DNA from: Albibacillus kandeliae
Lineage (GTDB): Bacteria > Pseudomonadota > Alphaproteobacteria > Rhodobacterales > Rhodobacteraceae
Assembly: GCF_003116585.1 (NCBI RefSeq)
Contig: NZ_QEHM01000008.1
Coordinates: 62,001 to 126,000 of the forward strand
Direction of reading: 5' to 3'
Length of the DNA stretch: 64,000 nt
The notes under the pieces are model-generated. The model had not been told where the DNA came from and searched no databases. It was given only the letters and a program-made list of their open reading frames with translations. Below, in pieces: positions 18,158-25,835 of the stretch. The number at the start of each line of letters is the position of its first letter. Position 1 is the first letter of the stretch. The translations under genes were made by a program, and so were the position numbers.

Positions 18158-18460
18158 ATGAGTGAGAAGACTCTGACACGCATGGATCTGAGCGAAGCCG
18201 TCTTTCGCGAAGTCGGCCTCTCCCGCAACGAAAGTGCGCAGCTGGTCGAGAGCATGCTGGAACACATGTCCGACGCGCTGGTACGGGGCGAGCAGGTCAA
18301 GATCTCGTCCTTCGGCACTTTCAGCGTGCGTGACAAGTCGGCCCGCGTTGGCCGAAACCCCAAGACCGGCGAAGAAGTTCCGATCCAGCCCCGCCGTGTC
18401 CTGACCTTCCGCCCGTCCCACCTCATGAAGGACCGTGTTGCCGCCGGCAACAAGAAGTAA
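18158..18460 (+). CDS. ihfA: Integration host factor subunit alpha
   Basis: A 100-aa DNA-bending protein of the HU/IHF family. It starts [50 protein letters not shown] (about residues 47-76) is the beta-arm with the conserved GRNPKTGE tip that intercalates DNA. The neighbour order fabH-ihfA-merR is usual in Rhodobacterales. Acts with IhfB (not in the window) in nucleoid structure and regulation. Confidence 0.96.
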   Translation: MSEKTLTRMDLSEAVFREVGLSRNESAQLVESMLEHMSDALVRGEQVKISSFGTFSVRDKSARVGRNPKTGEEVPIQPRRVLTFRPSHLMKDRVAAGNKK

Positions 18461-18475
18461 ACGGGACCGCGTGTC

Positions 18476-19390
18476 ATGAGCAAATCGCCCGACGCCTTTC
18501 GCACCATCAGCGAAGTCGCGGACTGGCTGGGCGTTCAGGCCCATGTCCTGCGGTTCTGGGAAAGCAAGTTCACTCAGGTCAAACCCGTGAAGCGCGCCGG
18601 TGGGCGGCGCTATTACCGCCCGTCCGACATGCTGCTTCTGGGCGGAATCCGCCAACTGCTCCACGACGACGGCATGACCATCAAAGGCGCCCAGAAGATC
18701 CTTAGGGAACAGGGCATTGCCCATGTTTCCTCTCTCTCCCGGCCGCTCGACAGCGACTTCGCAGAGGTCGCGGTGGATGCGACGGTGGTGCCCTTCATCG
18801 CGCCCTCCGCCGCCACCCCGGTGGACGAGCCGGAGCCTGCGCCGGAGATCAAGGCGCTCGAGCCGGTCGAGACAGACAGGAGCCTCGAGGCCGAGCCCGC
18901 CGACGAGGTTGCGGACGTGGAGGACGCACCCGAACCGCTGGAACCGGTGGATCAGGCGACCCTCTTTGATGAGTCGTCCGAGTCCGAGGAGGCCCCGGAA
19001 GAGGCCGAGACCGCCGAGTCGCTCTTTCCTGCCGCGGACACTGATTCCGATGACGGAGCCCTCGTCCCGGCCGAGGATGAGCTGATGGCCGATGCAGAGG
19101 CCGACGAGGCGCCCGAATCTGTTGCCGAACCGGAGCCCGAACTGCCCGCTTTCATCCGCTCTGCGGCCACACAGGCGCCCTCGGCGCCCGAAGCATCGGT
19201 TTCGCCCCGGGCCCGCGTGGTCGACGCGCCCGATCCGCCGAGCGAATCCGAGATCGCCGTGAGCCCCGGTTTGTTGAGCAGAATCGCCCAAATCTATGCC
19301 CTGGATGGCGCCGAAGCCCGGCGGCTGGCCCCTGTTGCAGGCCAGTTGGCGGACTGGCTGGACCGTTCCGGCACACGCCGCGTCTCCTGA
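18476..19390 (+). CDS. MerR-family transcriptional regulator with long acidic tail
   Basis: A 304-aa protein. Residues 9-80 form a MerR winged helix: [22 protein letters not shown], then [17 protein letters not shown] and the wing-following helix [21 protein letters not shown]. About residues 105-265 are a low-complexity Glu/Ala/Pro-rich stretch, probably disordered; the last 40 residues contain a short helical segment ([20 protein letters not shown]). No metal-binding cysteines are visible. It follows ihfA by 15 bp, the standard order in alphaproteobacteria; targets are unknown. Confidence 0.88.
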   Translation: MSKSPDAFRTISEVADWLGVQAHVLRFWESKFTQVKPVKRAGGRRYYRPSDMLLLGGIRQLLHDDGMTIKGAQKILREQGIAHVSSLSRPLDSDFAEVAVDATVVPFIAPSAATPVDEPEPAPEIKALEPVETDRSLEAEPADEVADVEDAPEPLEPVDQATLFDESSESEEAPEEAETAESLFPAADTDSDDGALVPAEDELMADAEADEAPESVAEPEPELPAFIRSAATQAPSAPEASVSPRARVVDAPDPPSESEIAVSPGLLSRIAQIYALDGAEARRLAPVAGQLADWLDRSGTRRVS

Positions 19391-19453
19391 CGGGAAAAAG
19401 GAGGTGATTACCTCTTGTCCCCGGCTTCAAAACAGGTATGTAACGCCCATCGT

Positions 19454-19530
19454 CGGGCTATGGCGCAGCCTGGTAGCGCGTCCGTCTGGGGGACGGAAGG
19501 TCGCAGGTTCGAGTCCTGCTAGCCCGACCA
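19454..19530 (+). tRNA. tRNA-Pro (anticodon GGG)
   Basis: A 77-nt cloverleaf. The acceptor stem CGGGCTA pairs with TAGCCCG, the anticodon arm TCCGT-CTGGGGG-ACGGA gives anticodon GGG, the T arm is GCAGG-TTCGAGT-CCTGC, and CCA is encoded (19528-19530). No integrase or duplicated 3' end is nearby, so it is not a visible integration site. Confidence 0.97.
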
Positions 19531-19585
19531 AATCACACCGACGATGCCTAGGAACGCCCATCCCGCAGATGCAGGAGGATGTGGC

Positions 19586-20662
19586 GTGACCGGGGTATTT
19601 CCCAACCAGTTCATCGAAGGCATGATCGCGCGCGGCGAGATCGGGCTCTCCGAGCCTGTCGTCGCGGGACAGGTGCAGCCTGCCAGCCTCGATCTGCGGC
19701 TGGGGCGCACCGCCTATCGTGTCCGCGCCTCGTTCCTTGCGGGCAAGGGCCGCAACGTGGCCGAGCGCCTTGAAGAATTCACCATGCACCGTATCGACCT
19801 GAGCGCCGGCGCCGTGCTGGAAAAGGGCTGTGTCTACGTCGTACCCCTGATGGAATCGCTGGCCCTGCCCGAGGGAGTTCAGGCGGTGGCGAACGCCAAG
19901 AGCTCGACCGGGCGGCTGGACCTGCTGACCCGCACCATCACCGATGGCGGCGCGGAATTCGACCGAATCCCCGAGGGATACGCCGGACCGCTCTATGCCG
20001 AGATCTGCCCGCGCTCGTTCTCGGTGCTGGTGCGCCCCGGGATGCGGCTGAACCAGATCCGGTTCCGCTCGGGTCAGGCCGTGCTCTCGGACGACGAATT
20101 GCGCGGGCTGCACGCCCGCACGCCGCTGGTGGACGGCCCTGCCGTGATCCAGGAGGGTCTGGGCTTCTCCGTCGATCTGGCGCTGTCTGACACCACGCTG
20201 GTCGGCTACCGGGCCAAGCCGCACACGGGCGTCATCGACCTTGACCGCATCGGCCAGTACGCACCGCGCGATTACTGGGAAGAGGTGCACAGCGACCAGG
20301 GCCGCATCATTCTGGACCCGGGCGCCTTCTACATCCTCGTCAGCCGCGAGGCGGTGCACATCCCGCCGCAATACGCCGCCGAGATGGCACCCTACCTTGC
20401 CATGGTGGGCGAGTTCCGCGTCCATTACGCCGGGTTCTTCGACCCGGGCTTTGGCCATGCCGAAGCCGGGGGCGCAGGGTCGCGCGGGGTTTTGGAGGTG
20501 CGCTGCCACGAGGCGCCCTTCGTGCTGGAGGACGGCCAGATCGTCGGGCGGCTGGTCTACGAACGCATGGCCGAGGTTCCGACCCAGCTCTACGGCGCCG
20601 GCATCGCCTCGAACTACCAGGGACAGGGCCTGAAGCTCTCCAAGCACTTCCGAGCAGCCTGA
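19586..20662 (+). CDS. dcd: 2'-deoxycytidine 5'-triphosphate deaminase (two-domain alphaproteobacterial type)
   Basis: A 358-aa protein with two dUTPase/DCD-like halves, about twice the ordinary 190-aa Dcd. It makes dUTP from dCTP for thymidylate synthesis. The N-terminal half has GQVQPASLDLRLG, VANAKSSTGRLDLL (the SSxxR phosphate loop) and YAEICPRSFSVLVRPGMRLNQIRF; the second half repeats the pattern with VGYRAKPHTGVIDLD and HEAPFVLEDGQIVGRLVYERM. Start GTG 19586 has AGGAGG seven bases upstream; the upstream in-frame extension overlaps the tRNA spacer and is not homologous. A strong terminator follows. Confidence 0.9.
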   Translation: MTGVFPNQFIEGMIARGEIGLSEPVVAGQVQPASLDLRLGRTAYRVRASFLAGKGRNVAERLEEFTMHRIDLSAGAVLEKGCVYVVPLMESLALPEGVQAVANAKSSTGRLDLLTRTITDGGAEFDRIPEGYAGPLYAEICPRSFSVLVRPGMRLNQIRFRSGQAVLSDDELRGLHARTPLVDGPAVIQEGLGFSVDLALSDTTLVGYRAKPHTGVIDLDRIGQYAPRDYWEEVHSDQGRIILDPGAFYILVSREAVHIPPQYAAEMAPYLAMVGEFRVHYAGFFDPGFGHAEAGGAGSRGVLEVRCHEAPFVLEDGQIVGRLVYERMAEVPTQLYGAGIASNYQGQGLKLSKHFRAA

Positions 20663-20697
20663 GCCGAAACCCGGCGATTCCCGCGGCTTACCCCCCG

Positions 20698-20721
20698 AAA
20701 CCGGCGCCGATCCGCCGGTTT
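20698..20721 (+). terminator. Rho-independent terminator of dcd
   Basis: AAACCGGCG, loop CCGATC and CGCCGGTTT form a perfect nine-pair stem followed by TTCACCTTTTC, 35 bases after the dcd stop. Confidence 0.8.
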
Positions 20722-20830
20722 TCACCTTTTCAGAGGATCGTCTGAAACCGGACGCGGCCTTTCCTTGTTCTTGTCCACAGGAAGGACGGCATCCCTGCCC
20801 GTCCGATGGTGAACAGCAAGGAGAGATCTG

Positions 20831-21454
20831 ATGACTCTTAAGCGAAACCTGACCGCAACCGCCATTCTGCTGGCCGTTGCCGGCCCCGCCGCCGCCGCCG
20901 TGACTGCGACGGCCACCACCGACCTGAACATGCGTTCGGGCCCGGGCACCGAGTTCCCGGTGACCGACGTGATCCATTCCACCGGACAAGTCAGCGTCGA
21001 AAGCTGCGTGAGCGCCTCTGGCTGGTGCAAGGTCAGCTATGATGGCCAGTCCGGCTGGGCTTCGTCGTCCTATCTGAACGTGCAGCCGGGTCAGCAGGTC
21101 GTGGTGGGCGAGGCCCAGCCGCAGGTGCTTTACGAAGTGCCGGTGGGCCAGCCGACGGCCGAGCGGATCGACGACAAGACCACGCTCTACCACCCCGCGC
21201 CCAAGGTGCTGCTGGCCCCGGTTCAGAGCTCTGCGCTCGTCCCCGTTGCCCCCCAGGCGCAGGTGGTGACCTACGTCCAGCAGAACCCGGTCCAGCCGGT
21301 CTACCTCGATGGTGACGTGGTGGTTGGCGCCGGCATTCCCGGCAATGTGACGCTCTACCCGGTGCCGGAGACCCAGTACGAATACGTGAACGTCAACGAT
21401 CACATCGTGCTGGTCGAACCGGAAGGTCGCCGCATCGTTGAAGTCGTCCGCTGA
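20831..21454 (+). CDS. Exported SH3-domain/DUF1236 protein
   Basis: A 207-aa protein with a signal peptide (residues 1-23, ending AGPAAAA). Residues 25-82 form a bacterial SH3 domain: ATATTDLNMRSGPGTEFPVTD, a Cys pair (C55, C63) and GQSGWASSSYLNV. The C-terminal ~50 residues are DUF1236-like: VTLYPVPETQYEYVNVNDHIVLVEP and terminal RRIVEVVR. Such proteins are periplasmic and may bind cell wall; no catalytic residues are seen. The ATG at 20831 is preceded by AAGGAGAG. A 14-bp hairpin lies 42 bases after the stop. Confidence 0.85.
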   Translation: MTLKRNLTATAILLAVAGPAAAAVTATATTDLNMRSGPGTEFPVTDVIHSTGQVSVESCVSASGWCKVSYDGQSGWASSSYLNVQPGQQVVVGEAQPQVLYEVPVGQPTAERIDDKTTLYHPAPKVLLAPVQSSALVPVAPQAQVVTYVQQNPVQPVYLDGDVVVGAGIPGNVTLYPVPETQYEYVNVNDHIVLVEPEGRRIVEVVR

Positions 21455-21495
21455 GGCGGTCGACCCGGGTGAGAAGATCTCGCCCAATACAGGCA

Positions 21496-21540
21496 CGTTA
21501 CGTATCGTTATGAATAAACGATACGTAACGTTTCTTATTT
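21496..21540 (+). terminator. Perfect 14-bp hairpin after the DUF1236 gene
   Basis: CGTTACGTATCGTT (21496-21509), loop ATGAATA, and AACGATACGTAACG (21517-21530), followed by TTTCTTATTTT. Position and T-rich tail fit a terminator, although the stem is only moderately GC-rich. The CGTAACGTT word recurs at 21553-21561. Confidence 0.6.
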
Positions 21541-21780
21541 TCAGATACGGAACGTAACGTTAATTACTCCGACCAGTTATGAAGAGCATCCTAGTCCATG
21601 CTGATCGGTCGGGGCGCGGAGATGGGATTGGGCCGGTTCTCATCCGGTCTTAGAGAAATATCAGTTGTGGTCGGGTCCCTGCCCTGCCCTCAGGCGCGGG
21701 TCATACGGGTCATACCGGACCGGACGTGATTTGTGGGATCGCGGGTTGCCGTCGTAGCGGTAATTGCGACGGGACCTACG

Positions 21781-22000
21781 CACGGCAGATGTCCCCGTCT
21801 TACAGCAGATTGATCAGTCTCACAGGAGATCTACAGGTTCCACAAGCAATCGGGAGGTCTCACAGGAGATCAACAGATCCCACAAGCGATCGAGAGGTGC
21901 CACAGGAGAGCGTCCAGTTGCACAGGCGAGCGAACGGTTCCATAGCAGACCGACCGGTCTCAGCGCCATTTGACCGGCCCCACTGATCGCGATTGCACCA
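21781..22000. repeat. Tandem array of degenerate 20-bp units (about 11 copies)
   Basis: Cutting the sequence every 20 bases from 21781 gives units that almost all begin CACAG or a close variant and end GGTCT or GGTTC; the consensus is about CACAGGAGATCGACAGGTCT. Units 3+4 and 5+6 (21821-21860, 21861-21900) are most alike, suggesting a 40-bp higher-order repeat. The last two units (21961-22000) are weak. No spacers occur, so it is not a CRISPR. Confidence 0.85.
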
Positions 22001-22120
22001 GGGGACGCTTCACTGAAAGCTCATGCCCGGGTTTCACGGACGGCCCAGACCCGCCTGGCCAGACCTGAATAGCGCTTGCCCAGCCTAGACCGTCCAGACG
22101 AGCCGACCTTTGCATCAGTC

Positions 22121-22315
22121 GCTCCAGCGCTCAATGCGGGAGTAGGACACCTGCGCTCAACGCGGGCTACCAGTTCCGCCTCAGCGCTCGGCGCGAGGTG
22201 CCATCTCTTGCACCTCAGCGCATATCGCGCGCTGCCGTCCCCCCCCCCCCAGTGCATGTCGCGCGGTACAATCCCTCGCACTCCAGCGCTCGTCGCGAGG
22301 CACCTGCCGTCGCAC
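22121..22315. repeat. Tandem array of degenerate ~34-bp units
   Basis: Four units of exactly 34 bp (22180-22213, 22214-22247, 22248-22281, 22282-22315) share the frame CTCAGCGCTC-GTCGCGAGG-(~11)-TCGCAC. Two shorter, more degenerate copies precede them (GCGCTC at 22127 and 22153). Unit 2 carries a C-only tail that joins a 12-C run. Confidence 0.75.
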
Positions 22316-22348
22316 GTCCCCAAGACCCAACTCGCCCTTGCGGGGCGG

Positions 22349-23008
22349 TCAGTCCTCGAACAGTTCCGATTGGCCGGAGGTTGCCTCTTCCTCGTCGTCC
22401 TCTTCGCGTTCGCCCAGCGAGAAGGCGCCCGGGGGTGGGCGGTTTTCCAGCAGGCCGGCGGCGCGCAGTTCCTTGAGGCCGGGCAGGTCGCGGGCGTTTT
22501 CCAGCCCGAAGTGGTCCAGAAACTCCGAGGTGACAACGAATGTTACCGGGCGGCCCGGGGTCATCTTGCGCCGGCCAAAGCGGATCCATTCCATCTCGAG
22601 CAGCTGGTCGATGGTCCCCCGCGAGACGGAGACACCGCGGATTTCCTCGATTTCGGCGCGCGTTACCGGCTGGTGATAGGCGATAATTGCCAGCGTCTCG
22701 ATCGCCGCACGCGACAGCTTGCGGGTTTCGACCGTTTCCTTCTGCATCAGGTAGCCGAGGTCCGGCGCGGTGCGGATCGCCCAGGCGTCGTCCACCTTGA
22801 CCACGCGGACGCCCCTGCCCTCGTAGCGCTTGCGCAGGCGGACCAGCGCCTCGGCGGCGTCGCAGCCGTGCGGCATCCGGGTTTCCAGATCGCGCACGGT
22901 CACCGGTTCGGTGCTGGCAAAGAGCACCGCCTCGACCATGCGTTCCTGTTCGCCCATGGGCGGTGCTTCGAACAGCGTTTCTTCCTGCTCTTCGGGGACC
23001 TGGCTCAC
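22349..23008 (-). CDS. scpB: Segregation and condensation protein B
   Basis: A 219-aa kleisin-associated winged-helix protein of the SMC-ScpAB complex, which condenses and separates newly replicated chromosomes. EQERMVEAVLFASTEPVTVRDLE (about residues 15-37) and RKLSRAAIETLAIIAYHQPVTRAEIEEIRGVSVSRGTIDQLLEMEWI are the ScpB hallmarks. The C-terminal tail is acidic (EREEDDEEE). GTG 23008 lies two bases past the scpA stop; an in-frame TTG at 23014 overlapping that stop is equally possible. No terminator is obvious after the gene. Confidence 0.92.
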   Translation of the reverse strand: MSQVPEEQEETLFEAPPMGEQERMVEAVLFASTEPVTVRDLETRMPHGCDAAEALVRLRKRYEGRGVRVVKVDDAWAIRTAPDLGYLMQKETVETRKLSRAAIETLAIIAYHQPVTRAEIEEIRGVSVSRGTIDQLLEMEWIRFGRRKMTPGRPVTFVVTSEFLDHFGLENARDLPGLKELRAAGLLENRPPPGAFSLGEREEDDEEEATSGQSELFED

Positions 23009-23010
23009 TA

Positions 23011-23796
23011 TCAATCCGTTCTCTTGCGTATCTGTATCGGCGCGAAGGTCTCGGACTGCCGGATTTCCATGTGGCCTTCCTTTACCAGCTCGAGCGAGGC
23101 GGCAAAAGTCGCCGCGGTGGCCGAACGCCGGCGCACCGGATCCGTCTCCCACCCTTCGGGCAGGAAACTCAGGATGTCGGCCCAGTCGGTGGCGTAGCCC
23201 ATGATCGGGCGCATGCGTTCCAGCGCCTGCTCCATGGTAAAGACGTTGTGCCGGTCCATCACGAAGGGGCGGAACTCGTCACGGGTGCGGATGCGGGCAT
23301 AGCCCTGCATCAGGTCCAACAGGGTCGCGGTGTATTTCACCGTGCGGATGCGGGTCACGTCCTCGCTCTGGCCACGGGCGAAGAAGTCGCGCCCGAGCCG
23401 GTCGCGCGCCATCAGCCGGGCGGCGGCATCGCGCATGGCCTGCAGGCGTTCCAGCTGGAACGCGAGGTGCGCGGCGAGTTCCTCGCCCGAGGGACCATCC
23501 TCGGTGGGGTCCGGCGGCAGCAGCAGGCGGGATTTCAGGAAGGCGAGCCAGGCCGCCATCACGAGGTAGTCGGCGGCCAGTTCCAGCCGGAGCTGCTTGG
23601 CCTTCTCGACAAAGGCGAGGTACTGGCGCGCCAGTTGCAGCACCGAGATCTTGCGCAGGTCGACCTTCTGGGTGCGGGACAGCATCAGGAGGACGTCGAG
23701 CGGGCCTTCGAACCCGTCGACGTCAACGATCAGCGCCTCGGCCGCAAGCCGTTCGGCAACTGAAACCGTGTCTTCCTGAAAGATGTTCTCAGCCAT
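23011..23796 (-). CDS. scpA: Segregation and condensation protein A
   Basis: A 261-aa kleisin subunit bridging SMC heads. LIVDVDGFEGPLDVLLMLSRTQKVDLRKISVLQLARQYLAFVE (about residues 23-65) is the N-terminal SMC-neck-binding region, and LRKMARPIMGYATDWADILSFLP-like C-terminal winged helix residues follow (RPIMGYATDWADIL). It overlaps the 3' end of nagZ by eight bases and is followed by scpB, so nagZ-scpA-scpB are probably co-translated, an order common in alphaproteobacteria. Confidence 0.93.
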   Translation of the reverse strand: MAENIFQEDTVSVAERLAAEALIVDVDGFEGPLDVLLMLSRTQKVDLRKISVLQLARQYLAFVEKAKQLRLELAADYLVMAAWLAFLKSRLLLPPDPTEDGPSGEELAAHLAFQLERLQAMRDAAARLMARDRLGRDFFARGQSEDVTRIRTVKYTATLLDLMQGYARIRTRDEFRPFVMDRHNVFTMEQALERMRPIMGYATDWADILSFLPEGWETDPVRRRSATAATFAASLELVKEGHMEIRQSETFAPIQIRKRTD

Positions 23797-24793
23797 AGAC
23801 CATCCCGCGCATCAGTCGGCTAAGGTCGGCCTCTGCTGCGGGAATGTCAAGTTCGTCGGGCGCCTGCCGCGCGGCGATCGCCGCCTCTGCGCGGGCCTGC
23901 GCCGTGTCGGTCATCTCTCCGGCGGCCTCGGCAACGGCCATCCGCTCGGGCAGGGTCCCGTTACAATGGAGGATCACGTCGCAGCCTGCGGCGATAGCGC
24001 GGCGGGAGAGGTCGCCGAGATCGCCCTTGAGCGCCTTCATCGAGATATCGTCGGTCATGATCAGCCCGTCAAAGCCGATCTGTTCGCGGATCAGGCCCAT
24101 CACCTTGGGCGAAATGGTCGCCGGGTCGGGGTCGATCGCGTCGTAAACGAGGTGCGCGGTCATCCCCATCGGCAGGTCGTTCAGCATCCGGAAGGTGGCG
24201 AAATCGCTCTCGGCGAGCGTGTCCGCGTCGGTCGCGACGTGCGGCAGGTCGAAGTGGCTGTCGGCGGTGGCGCGCCCGTGCCCGGGAATGTGCTTGAGCA
24301 CCGGCAGGACCCCGCCCGCCAGCATCGCGTCGGCGGCAGCCCGACCCAGCCGCGCGACGGTTTCGGCCGTATCGCCATAGCAGCGGTTCTTGAGGAAATC
24401 GTGGGTCTCGGGCCCGGCGATATCGACCATCGGGGCGCAGTTGCTGTCGATCCCGAGGCCGCGCAGTTCGTCGGCGATCAGGCGATAGCGCAGGTACATG
24501 GCCTGTTCGGCCCCCTCGCCCGCGCGGGACACATGGTCGAGCGGCGGCAGCCACTGGCGCCCGAGCGGCGGGCGCAGGCGTTGCACGCGGCCGCCTTCCT
24601 GGTCGATGGTGATTGGCGCCTCGCGGCCCACGCAGTCGCGGAACTCGGCACAGAGTGCGCGGATCTGGTCGGCGCTCTCGAGGTTGCGTGCGAAGAGGAT
24701 GAACCCGAAGGGGTTCACGTCACGGAAAAACGCCTTTTCCTCCGCCGTCAGGCGAAGACCCTCGGCGTCGAGGATGGTGGCACCGAACTTCAA
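23789..24793 (-). CDS. nagZ: Beta-N-acetylhexosaminidase NagZ
   Basis: A 334-aa cytoplasmic glycoside hydrolase family 3 enzyme that removes GlcNAc from muropeptides during peptidoglycan recycling. Signature motifs are TIDQEGGRVQRL (about residues 62-73), VLKHIPGHGRATADSH (the KHFPGHG-type loop carrying the His of the acid/base dyad) and GFDGLIMTDDISMKAL with the catalytic Asp nucleophile (TDD). Its start is TTG 24793, with GAGG about five bases upstream; no ATG fits. It begins seven bases after the SPOR gene stop. Confidence 0.95.
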   Translation of the reverse strand: MKFGATILDAEGLRLTAEEKAFFRDVNPFGFILFARNLESADQIRALCAEFRDCVGREAPITIDQEGGRVQRLRPPLGRQWLPPLDHVSRAGEGAEQAMYLRYRLIADELRGLGIDSNCAPMVDIAGPETHDFLKNRCYGDTAETVARLGRAAADAMLAGGVLPVLKHIPGHGRATADSHFDLPHVATDADTLAESDFATFRMLNDLPMGMTAHLVYDAIDPDPATISPKVMGLIREQIGFDGLIMTDDISMKALKGDLGDLSRRAIAAGCDVILHCNGTLPERMAVAEAAGEMTDTAQARAEAAIAARQAPDELDIPAAEADLSRLMRGMVYG

Positions 24794-24800
24794 ATGAACC

Positions 24801-25751
24801 TCACCGGGTCGTCACGGGAATGCAGTCGGCGCTCTCGGCCACGAGGACCGAGCAGAAGCGCCGTGCATCGTTGATATCGTCAAAGCCCATCGCGCGCAGG
24901 CGGTAGAAGGTGCGCCCGCCGCTCTCGGCCTCCTGGATCACCCGCGCCTTGCCGCCCATGTAGTCGGCAAAGCGCTGGCTGAGCTGGTCCCATTCCGCGC
25001 GGGCGATGTCGGGCGTGTCGAAGGCGCCGAGCTGTGCAAGGCGGGTTCCTGCGGGCAGCGTCGCGGAGTCGATCTCCTGCACCGGGGCCGAGGCGCTGGC
25101 GCGCACCAGCCGTTCGGGCTGGTGGCTGGCGACATAGCCGGCGGGCCGGGGCGACGGGCGCAGCGACTCGCGCAGCCCGGGCGCGCGGCCCACACCGGAT
25201 TCCGGCCTGAACATGGCCGGGGTTTCCTCGGGTTCGGTTGCGGGAAGTTGCACGGCGGCTTCAGTCAGAACCTCCGGCCCGTCGACGGCGCTGGTATCGC
25301 CCTCTTCGTCGACATCGCCCGAGTCCGACATCAGCTCGCGCACCAGCGCGTCGACGGTCGAACTGACGTCACCGGCCACCTTTTCCTGTTCCAGCTCGTC
25401 CATCGCCTTGTCTTCGGCGGCGAGTTCCACGGGCTTGGGGGCAAGCATCACCTGCTCGGCCGGTGCGGCGGCGGTGCCGTAGGCGGCAACCTCGTTCACC
25501 GCGAGCCCCTGATGGTCGGCGGGGCGGCCGCCCGGGTCCTCGGGCGCAATCCGCATCGGACCTTCCAGCGCGCGTACCACCGGCACGCCGCTGACATCCC
25601 GCATGAGGAGCTTGTAGCCCCAGACACCGATACCGGCGACAAGGGCGACCGAGGCCACCGCACCGAGAATGTTGACCAGCCTGCCAATGCCCGCAGATGC
25701 GGGAACGTCGTAGTCTTCGTCTACACCCTGAGTGTATTCGATATCCGCCAT
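24801..25751 (-). CDS. SPOR-domain inner membrane protein
   Basis: A 316-aa bitopic protein: short cytoplasmic N-terminus, one membrane helix (about residues 26-50, LVNILGAVASVALVAGIGVWGY), a long Ala/Glu/Pro-rich linker and a C-terminal SPOR domain of about 75 residues (RLAQLGAFDTPDIARAEWDQLSQRF ... TFYRLRAMGFDDINDARRFC). SPOR domains bind denuded glycan strands at the septum, so the protein probably works in division. Position between argS and nagZ is the standard alphaproteobacterial order. Confidence 0.88.
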   Translation of the reverse strand: MADIEYTQGVDEDYDVPASAGIGRLVNILGAVASVALVAGIGVWGYKLLMRDVSGVPVVRALEGPMRIAPEDPGGRPADHQGLAVNEVAAYGTAAAPAEQVMLAPKPVELAAEDKAMDELEQEKVAGDVSSTVDALVRELMSDSGDVDEEGDTSAVDGPEVLTEAAVQLPATEPEETPAMFRPESGVGRAPGLRESLRPSPRPAGYVASHQPERLVRASASAPVQEIDSATLPAGTRLAQLGAFDTPDIARAEWDQLSQRFADYMGGKARVIQEAESGGRTFYRLRAMGFDDINDARRFCSVLVAESADCIPVTTR

Positions 25752-25835
25752 GTCGCCTCACTGCCCGTCTTGTACGGTTGACCCGCTTAACGGTGCTGTT
25801 CTTGAACTGCTCGATCGGCGCTTCGGGCGAATTTG

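Larger units (their letters stand above)
21455..22348. other. 894-bp region with no convincing gene, rich in short repeats
   Basis: Between the DUF1236 gene and the scpB stop there is no ORF with family character. It contains a perfect palindrome (21496-21530), two tandem arrays (21781-22000; 22121-22315) and a run of 12 C (22239-22250). Two frames stay open through the 20-bp array (for example 21726-21986 and 21764-21973), but this follows from the repeat lacking stops, and the period of 20 shifts the frame each copy. Confidence 0.75.

Noticed and set aside
19398..19417. Weak hairpin after the MerR gene (GAGGT-GATT-ACCTC) as a terminator
   Set aside because: The stem is only five clear pairs and no T-run follows, so I do not list it as a terminator.
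19454..19530. tRNA-Pro as an integration site of a mobile element
   Set aside because: No integrase, no repeated 3' tRNA segment and normal housekeeping genes on both sides.
21726..21986. Two small open frames (86 and 69 codons) across the 20-bp array
   Set aside because: Both are open only because the repeat contains no stop. A period of 20 shifts the frame, so two unrelated frames carry the same kind of 20-residue pattern; starts lack ribosome sites.
21781..22315. Possible CRISPR array
   Set aside because: The repeats are directly adjacent with no unique spacers, are strongly degenerate and have no cas genes near.
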